Positions 57,701 through 64,000 of a stretch of DNA of 64,000 nt are shown here, one piece after another. Origin of the DNA: Daphnia pulex (lineage: Eukaryota > Arthropoda > Branchiopoda > Diplostraca > Daphniidae); contig NC_060026.1 in the NCBI RefSeq assembly GCF_021134715.1, forward strand, positions 1,302,001 to 1,366,000. Reading direction: 5' to 3'. Positions within the stretch are counted from its first letter, which is position 1, and every line of letters starts with the position of its first letter. The notes below the pieces were generated by a model. That model searched no databases and was not told the origin of the DNA. It was given only the letters and a program-made list of their open reading frames with translations. The position numbers and the translations under genes were made by a program.

Positions 57701-59564
57701 ATGTTGAGTTATATCAAAGTATGTTAATATAATTGAAAGGTCTTTTTACTTGACAATTTTCCACGTCTTAATTCTCTATTTAATTTTCAGTGCACAGGAA
57801 CCCAGTTTACCGGCCGCAGATTTTTTAGCCTTTTGAGAGATAAAAATTTTATTGGAGGAAAATGGGTTGCAGCGTCTTCTGGCAAAACGTTTGAAGTAAC
57901 AAATCCTGTCAATGACAAAGTCATTGGAACAGCTCAGGACTCAACTGTTGTGGATGCAGAAAATGCAATTGAAATTGCCAGTAACAGTTTTAGGAATTGG
58001 GCAGAATTGCCAGCAAAGGAGAAAGGAATAAAGCTCAAAAGCTTGCTGAAGCTTGTCAATACTCACAGTGATGATCTTGCAAAAATTATCACTGCTGAAT
58101 GTGGCAAGCCCTTGGCAGAGGCCAAAGGAGAAGTCATGTATTCTGCAGGTATCGTTTAACAGTTTTGTCATTTTTCTTGCAACCGTTTTTATCCATTTTC
58201 TCTTTATTTTCAGGCTATCTAGAATGGTATGCTGAAGAAGCCAAAAGAATTTACGGTGAAGTTTTGGTATACCACTTTGGACTTCCAGTTTCACACTGAA
58301 GCTTCATATCTTCTTAACTATGCTATTTGTAATGTATTTAACTAGGCTGCACCAAACAATACGAGAGAGATGGTAGTCTTGAAAGAACCGATTGGTGTGG
58401 TTGGCTTCATCACTCCATGGAACTTCCCTTTGGCCATGCTCGTTCGTAAAACTGCAGCTGCTCTTGCTGCCGGTTGCGTTTGCGTAGCCAGACCCGCCGA
58501 AGACACGCCATTTTCTGCACTAGCTCTAGCTGCCTTGGTAGAAAAAGCTGGTTTCCCAGCCGGAACTTTCAATGTCGTGACATCGTCACGATCCCAAGCC
58601 GGACCCATCGGTCAAGTATTCTGTTCCAGCCCTAAAGTGGCTGGCATTTCGTTCACAGGTATACCATTACAACAACAGCCCATACACCTAAGAATCCTTT
58701 TAATCACCCAATTTCGAACACTGAAAAGGATCGACTGCCGTTGGTAAAATACTTTACCAACAATCTTCCGGCACCGTCAAACGACTTGGATTGGAACTTG
58801 GTGGAAACGCGTCCTACATCATATTCCCAACTGCCGATCTCTCGAGAGCTGTTCAAGGTGTCATGGCTTCCAAATTCCGAAACGCTGGCCAAGCTTGCGT
58901 GGCCACCAACCGTGTACTTGTCCACGAATCGGTTTTTGACAAGTTCTCCGAGATGCTGGCCACAGCTGTCAAGAATCAATTGGTCTCTGGTGACGGGTTC
59001 GACCCCGCCGTCAATCAAGGGCCACTCATTAACGAGCAGCAGTTCCAGAAAGTCGACGGGATCGTCAGAGACGCCGTGAGCAAAGGAGCTCGTCTCGTCT
59101 CTGGCGGCGGGATTCATCCGACTCTGAAGGGTCGCTTCTATCAACCGACGGTGCTCGCCAACATCACCGACAACATGAAAATCTACAACGAAGAAATCTT
59201 CGGACCTGTTTGCCCCCTCTACAAGTAAAATTGGAATGATTTCAAACTGTCGTCGTTTCAAACCGATTTCATTCGTCGAAATGTTTTGTACAGATTCTAC
59301 TCCGAGGACGAGGCTGTGACCATCGCCAACAGCACGAGACGGGGGCTGGCCAACTATTTCTACAGCAACGATTACGCCCAAGTGTGGCGAGTGGCCAAAC
59401 GTCTCGAGTCGGGAATGGTGGGCGTCAACGAAGGCCTCATCTCTGCAGCTGAAGCGCCGTTCGGTGGCGTCAAAGAATCCGGTTTCGGTCGTGAAGGCTC
59501 CCGTCACGGTGTGGACGATTACGTCCACACCAAATACGTCTGCTTCGGTGGATTAAACAATTGA
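57701..59564 (+). CDS. ALDH5A1: Succinate-semialdehyde dehydrogenase (ALDH5A1-type), mitochondrial
   Basis: Six exons: 57701-57718, 57791-58148, 58214-58266, 58346-58658, 58729-59224 and 59294-59564, giving 502 aa. It oxidises succinate semialdehyde to succinate with NAD, the last step of GABA breakdown. The N-terminus [18 protein letters not shown] is basic and hydroxyl-rich, fitting a mitochondrial import signal. Family motifs: [15 protein letters not shown] (cofactor site), SFTGSTAVGK, the Glu in ELGGNA, the catalytic Cys in NAGQAC, EEIFGP and the C-terminal [14 protein letters not shown]. The second cysteine that follows the catalytic one in the mammalian enzyme is Ala here (QACVATN). Length is as expected and the gene looks intact. 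AATAAA at 59606. Other ALDH subfamilies are less likely because of [15 protein letters not shown] and [14 protein letters not shown]. Confidence 0.88.
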
Positions 59565-59611
59565 ATGAATTAAATTCCAAAAGGTTCACATTTTTACAAA
59601 ACCCAAAATAA

Positions 59612-62494
59612 AAAGTCTTCCTACATTACGAATGTGAATTTTAAAAACATGTTTCAAATCATACCGTGGTGTGTGTACGTGGGTATACAAGTTTATTAAT
59701 GTTTAATTTTTTTTTTTATGTTGTAGTTTCTTTTCTTTTAAACCGGGGGCCGTTTGTCAAAAAAAGATTCTCATACACAACAACACTTCCATTCAAAGTA
59801 ATATGGGATTATTAATAATAAGTGTGTATCATACAACAGTCAAAGAGATAGATAGAGATAGAGAGAGAGAGAGATAGAGACGTTAGAGGAGGAAGGTGTT
59901 TTGAAATGCAACACAACAACAATAGTGATGAAGGAGGGGGGAGGGATTTATTGGACAATAGGAGGGCGGGGCTTAAGAGTGGGACGTTTTGCAATCATAT
60001 ATACCAACAATATTTAGAAAGGGAAAATACTCGAGAAAAATCAAAAACAAACAAAGGCGAACATAAGACATGTGTGTGGCATCGAATCGATATATAAGCT
60101 TGTGATCATTTCTTTTTTTCTTTTCTCTCACCCCGTAAAGAATGCTCTGAAACAATTGGCAAATCTGTTCGCTATTTCTTTTTTTTTTAACTCAAAAGTT
60201 GGGGGAATTTGAAACACAAGAAACAAAAATAAAAAGATAAATGGTTTTTTTTTCCCACCCAATTAGAAGTTTTCTGAGGTATTAATATTTTTTCCTCCCC
60301 TTTTTTATTTCATGTGTGTGTCAGTCTGGTACATTTTATTTATACGGCTCAAGTTCTTTGAAATGTTTCAAATTATTTAGTTGACAAGTAAGTTTTTTGT
60401 TGTTTGTTTTTTCTGGTTTTTATTATTTCGCTCTCTATCCACAGGGTACACACACACACAGGCGCGCGCGCAAGTGTGTGATGGTGGAGGGGATTTCCTA
60501 ACTTTGACAAGGGATCAACAAACGGAACAAAAGAAGAAAGGGAAAAAGGAATCAAAATAAAAACAGTCCAATCCATGGTTGAGCTTATTGTGTCATCCTC
60601 TCAAGAGGATCTTCCTTTTTCTTCCTTCAACTTTTTTTTTGTGTTTTGTTATTTTCCTTGTAAATGGGAGAACAGAAAAAGGGACAGCTAGAGAGTCTGT
60701 ATAGTAGAAATCGATAGAAGGAAGCTTGGCACAAGGATCGTTTTTTTTTGTTTTCTTTAATAGACCATCCATATATATACAGTGATGTGCACGTCATACG
60801 GTGACTTATTCGAAAATTTGACGTTACGTCGTACGTTACGTCAATTTTCCTTGTTTTTGAAGTTTACGGTGACTTCTACGTAAGTGAAAAAAAATACTGA
60901 CTTTTTACGTATACTTTTGACGTGTAAAAAAGTCCAGTTATGAGTTATTACCGTAAAAGTCAAGAAACAATTTTAAAAATTTGGCAACATTTGCTTTGCG
61001 AAAATTCGTCTGCCATTTGAAAATTTATGACACTTGTTCTAACTGTTAGAAGGAACAAACTGTCTGATAGTTTTCTTGAAATTTGAATTCTTCTAAAAAT
61101 AGCCCTCCATGTTTAATTTTCATTCTTATTTTTTCCAAATGCAATCTGTGTATATTATGGGCAATAGCAATAAATAATGTAATGATGTATATGTGACGTA
61201 ACGTCATACGTTTGAAGTATGAAAAAAATTACGTTACGTTGACGTTTTTTTTTTACTTATTACGTAGTACTTTTAAAATACGTATGACTTCTACGTTTTT
61301 TTGATACGTCAACAAATCCCGTTGACGTGCACATCACTGTATATATATATATAAATTCTATGTATGTATATATATATACGTGAGTGTGTGTGTGGTAGAC
61401 CCTCCGTTTCTCCTAATAACGCGAAACGGAAGGTCCAAAATCGTTCAGTCGAATTTAAGAAAAAGGAAAAAAAGAATTTCTTAAATTTGTGTGTCGTTGG
61501 GGATTTTTTTAAAAGAAAAACTGTGAAGGGCACTCGCTATTACGTAGATACGTTTCCTCGTCTGATGGACCCTGACCATCAAAATGTGGGACTGTGTGTG
61601 TGTGTGAATCTGAAGTTATGTAATCAAATAAAAAGTCGTGGGAAAAAAGAAAACGAAAAAACCTAAAAATCTTTTTCGCGGTCGAAAGCGAAATAGCACC
61701 GGGAAGGGACAGTTGTACAGAAAGAATTAATCGAAGAATGGTAATTCAAATGTTTAAAAATTACCCAAAAGATTGAGAGAAATCAGAGAAAAAACCTGTG
61801 ATGATGATGATCGTGTCAACAACGTGTTGTGAATTAAACTGATGATTACTTTAAGCTCATAATACTGAGATTGTACAGTTTTGTTTTTCTTTCACAATTG
61901 AAAATCGAGAGCTCGAGTCGGGAGGGAGCGGGAATTGATTTTGAATTTTTTTTTCTTTGTTTGCTCGGATTTTCTTTAAAAATTCTTTTGTTTTAGAGAG
62001 AGAGAGAGAAATTTTTGAGATCGATCCTTACCGGAGTTTGTTGGTAAAAGGATTAGCTGAGTAATTTAAAAAAAAATGAAATAATAGTATACTATAATAG
62101 TAAAAAAACGGTTGATGTCGGGAGTGATTTAGAGTGGGGGGCGAGAGAAAAAACAAACAACTGATATGTCCACAAAAACTGGAAAAAAAAGTTTACATCT
62201 GGGGAGCATTTGAGCATCGAAAATATTCAACTTTTTCTTTTTTTTTTTCTTCTTTTTATATATGATCGGGAGTGATGAAGGAAATGAAAGGGACACGATC
62301 GATTATTGCCGTTCCTTGATCAAAGATTAGAGAGAGATGGGGGGGGGGATAATAATGTAACACCCTGATGCTGGACTCGCTATGTATATATAGTTTTAGA
62401 GAGTTTCTTTTTTGTTTTAATTAGTTAGAGATGATTTCGGGGGTAATGTACCTTGTAGTAGTGCAAAGTGTGTGTCATCTCTTTCTTCTTCTTC
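59612..62494 (-). other. Probable long 3' UTR of the gene at the right edge
   Basis: No coding sequence. Poly-T and poly-A tracts, AT and AC/GC microsatellites (for example 60448-60475), and a transposable element at 60780-61339. Position and composition fit a long 3' UTR of the minus-strand gene at 62495-64000; where it ends is not known. Confidence 0.4.
60780..61339. mobile_element. MITE with 17 bp terminal inverted repeats
   Basis: CAGTGATGTGCACGTCA at 60780 and its exact reverse complement ending at 61339. The 560 bp interior has many ACGTTACGTC/GTCATACG sub-repeats and no open frame. The CAGTG...GCAC start resembles hAT elements, but the flanks are (TA)n, so the target duplication cannot be read. 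Confidence 0.8.
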
Positions 62495-64000
62495 TCAGTA
62501 CCCACCGAAAGCAGCCGGATCTGAATTTCGCTCATCTTTCGGCCCTGCTGATCCTCCTCCTGCACCACCTCCTGCTCCTCCACTTGGACCTCGGCTTCCA
62601 TCGAGGGCTTGGTGATTGGCGGCAGCTGCGTTGAGGTAGCTGGCAGCCGCTTGAGTGGTCGTGTACGAAGGGGCGTACGTGGTGCCGTAGGCGTACGAAG
62701 TGCTCGGGTGGAAACCGCCGATGACTCCTCCGGATCCTGGCGGATTGTAAGGAGAGAAACCAGATGGCGCCCCGCTATGCGGCGGATGAGGGTACGCCTG
62801 GCCGTAACTAGAGTATGGAAAGCCAGCAGCCATGGCAGGACTCCGACCGTTCATTTGAGACGTTGGGAACGACATCGGATACGACACTGTCCCCGTCCTA
62901 TTGAAAACTGATTCTTGGCCACCTGACACCAACCGAGAATAAATATCCCCCCCAAAAAAGAAAAAAGAAACAAGGTTACATCACGTCATCATCATTGGCT
63001 AATAATCACCAGAAAATACTAACGGAAATTTGAGATTTTTAATATAATGCAGACTTTTTTTTTCTGTCCAGTGGATAGATGTTGTACCTGGATTGTAGAG
63101 GTTGGGTGGAAAGGATCCTCCATTGGGGGTAGTGTAGTGAGGCGCGTAGTGACCGAATGACGTTGAAGGATAAGAGAAACTAGGCTGGGCAGGGGCTGTA
63201 CTGTAGTGACCGAAACTCGTCGACACGGCCACGGGTTGCTGACCATGTAAGCCGTTTGGGTGTTGTTGCTGCTGCTGTTGCTGTTGATGCTGTTGTTGTT
63301 GATTCTGCTCTCCATCGGCCATGTTTGGAATTTGGTCCACCAACGATTCCAGACCTGATAAGCTCTTACTTGCAACATCCTGTTGGGAGGAGAACAAGAT
63401 GGAAAAAGAGAAACGTTTGAAACGAGAACGGAAAAAGACACGACGTTGGGTGACACGAAATGACCTTTACTTGATTGGGGACGTGATAAGCGACTGCCGG
63501 TGGCGTAGGCCTGTAAGCCATGGGCTGCGGAGTGCCCGGATGACTCCTGGGAGGAGGTGGGTGGTGCTGCTGCTCGGCCGCTTTGCTACTGCTGCTGCTG
63601 TTGACACCGGGAGAAGTCATTTGGTGATGCCTGGAATCGCCGTTCAATTCGGCCGGTGTGGCCCTGTGTTCCGTTTTCGGATGGCCTTCCCTCATCCTGT
63701 CGCTTACGAAGAGGAAATCAATTAGCCAATTCCGTCCGTTTGTCCATCAAAATGGATGGAAAATTTTGAGACTCACCCTGGATCGAATTCCAATTGACGA
63801 GGCGATGACGTGGCCGGTTGAGGTGTTGATGATGTGGATTGATGGGGAGACATGTCGTTACAAAGTCCCGATAGCGGCCCTCCTCCGACATTGCTGGACG
63901 CCCGTCCGTAATAGTCGAGAGCGTGAGAATGTTGTTGCTGACTGGAGGCGGAGGATGATGATGACGGGTGGTTGATTACACTGGGTTGATTATTGACAAA
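62495..64000 (-). CDS. Low-complexity Gln/Ser/Pro/Gly-rich protein, C-terminal part, runs off the window
   Basis: Last four exons, minus strand: 63777 to beyond 64000, 63471-63696, 63088-63379 and 62495-62922, all joining in phase (about 390 residues seen). Ser/Gln runs (SSSSSASSQQQ) lead to LDYYGRASSNVGGGPLSGL, QLEFDPGMREGHPK, a His/Pro-rich stretch, SLSGLESLVDQIPNMADGE, a long Gln/His run from a CAG/CAA repeat, then Tyr/Ser/Pro-rich repeats of SFGHY and a Gly-rich end. This composition is typical of transcription factors and chromatin co-factors; the conserved-looking LESLVDQIP segment may be a short interaction motif. No DNA-binding domain is in the visible part. I do not name the gene. 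Confidence 0.7.

Noticed and set aside
58704-59528. 274-codon minus-strand frame over the dehydrogenase exons
   Set aside because: Antisense shadow of a well-supported enzyme gene.
63240-63300. CAG/CAA repeat considered as a stand-alone microsatellite
   Set aside because: It encodes the Gln/His run of the minus-strand gene.

Overview
The window looks like arthropod, most likely branchiopod crustacean (Daphnia-type), nuclear DNA. The signs are genes with 55-110 bp GT-AG introns, a tRNA-Tyr with an intron, secreted S1 proteases, tyrosine-rich secreted proteins, a NACHT-ankyrin gene and many non-autonomous DNA transposons. The species call is inference. Coding joins were worked out by hand from reading frame, splice consensus and comparison of copies inside the window. 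No database search was possible.

Layout. 0-2.5 kb: the 3' part of a Pro/Tyr-rich gene and a secreted polysaccharide lyase. 2.8-5.7 kb: tRNA-like SINE pieces and no clear gene. 5.7-28.5 kb: a rearranged, repeatedly duplicated island. It holds three intact plus-strand LRR genes (about 480 aa, same three-exon structure), a UBE2K-type ubiquitin-conjugating enzyme on the minus strand, a chimeric gene that reuses the 5' end and upstream region of that E2 gene, a truncated NACHT-ankyrin pseudogene, and a long NACHT-ankyrin gene whose frame is open for most of its length but is interrupted. The long gene is preceded by a domain with an FDD...QAK nuclease-like signature. The LRR proteins start with motifs that fit a VHL box (BC box plus Cul2 box). 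The island therefore mixes possible Cullin-2 substrate receptors, an E2 and an NLR-like sensor. A fourth, divergent LRR gene lies at 55.5-57.1 kb.

28.7-33 kb: an orphan TATA/Inr promoter and short repeats. 33-49.7 kb: two tandem units of about 8.5 kb. Each holds an intron-containing tRNA-Tyr, a catalytically complete chymotrypsin-like protease and a shorter paralog that has lost catalytic residues, so active and pseudo-protease genes alternate. 49.8-54.6 kb: decayed genes, a piggyBac-type MITE with TTAA ends, and two broken tyrosine-rich repeat genes. 55.5-59.6 kb: the divergent LRR gene and a mitochondrial-type succinate-semialdehyde dehydrogenase gene, divergently transcribed. 59.6-64 kb: probable 3' UTR carrying a 560 bp MITE, and the last four exons of a low-complexity, possibly regulatory protein running off the right edge.
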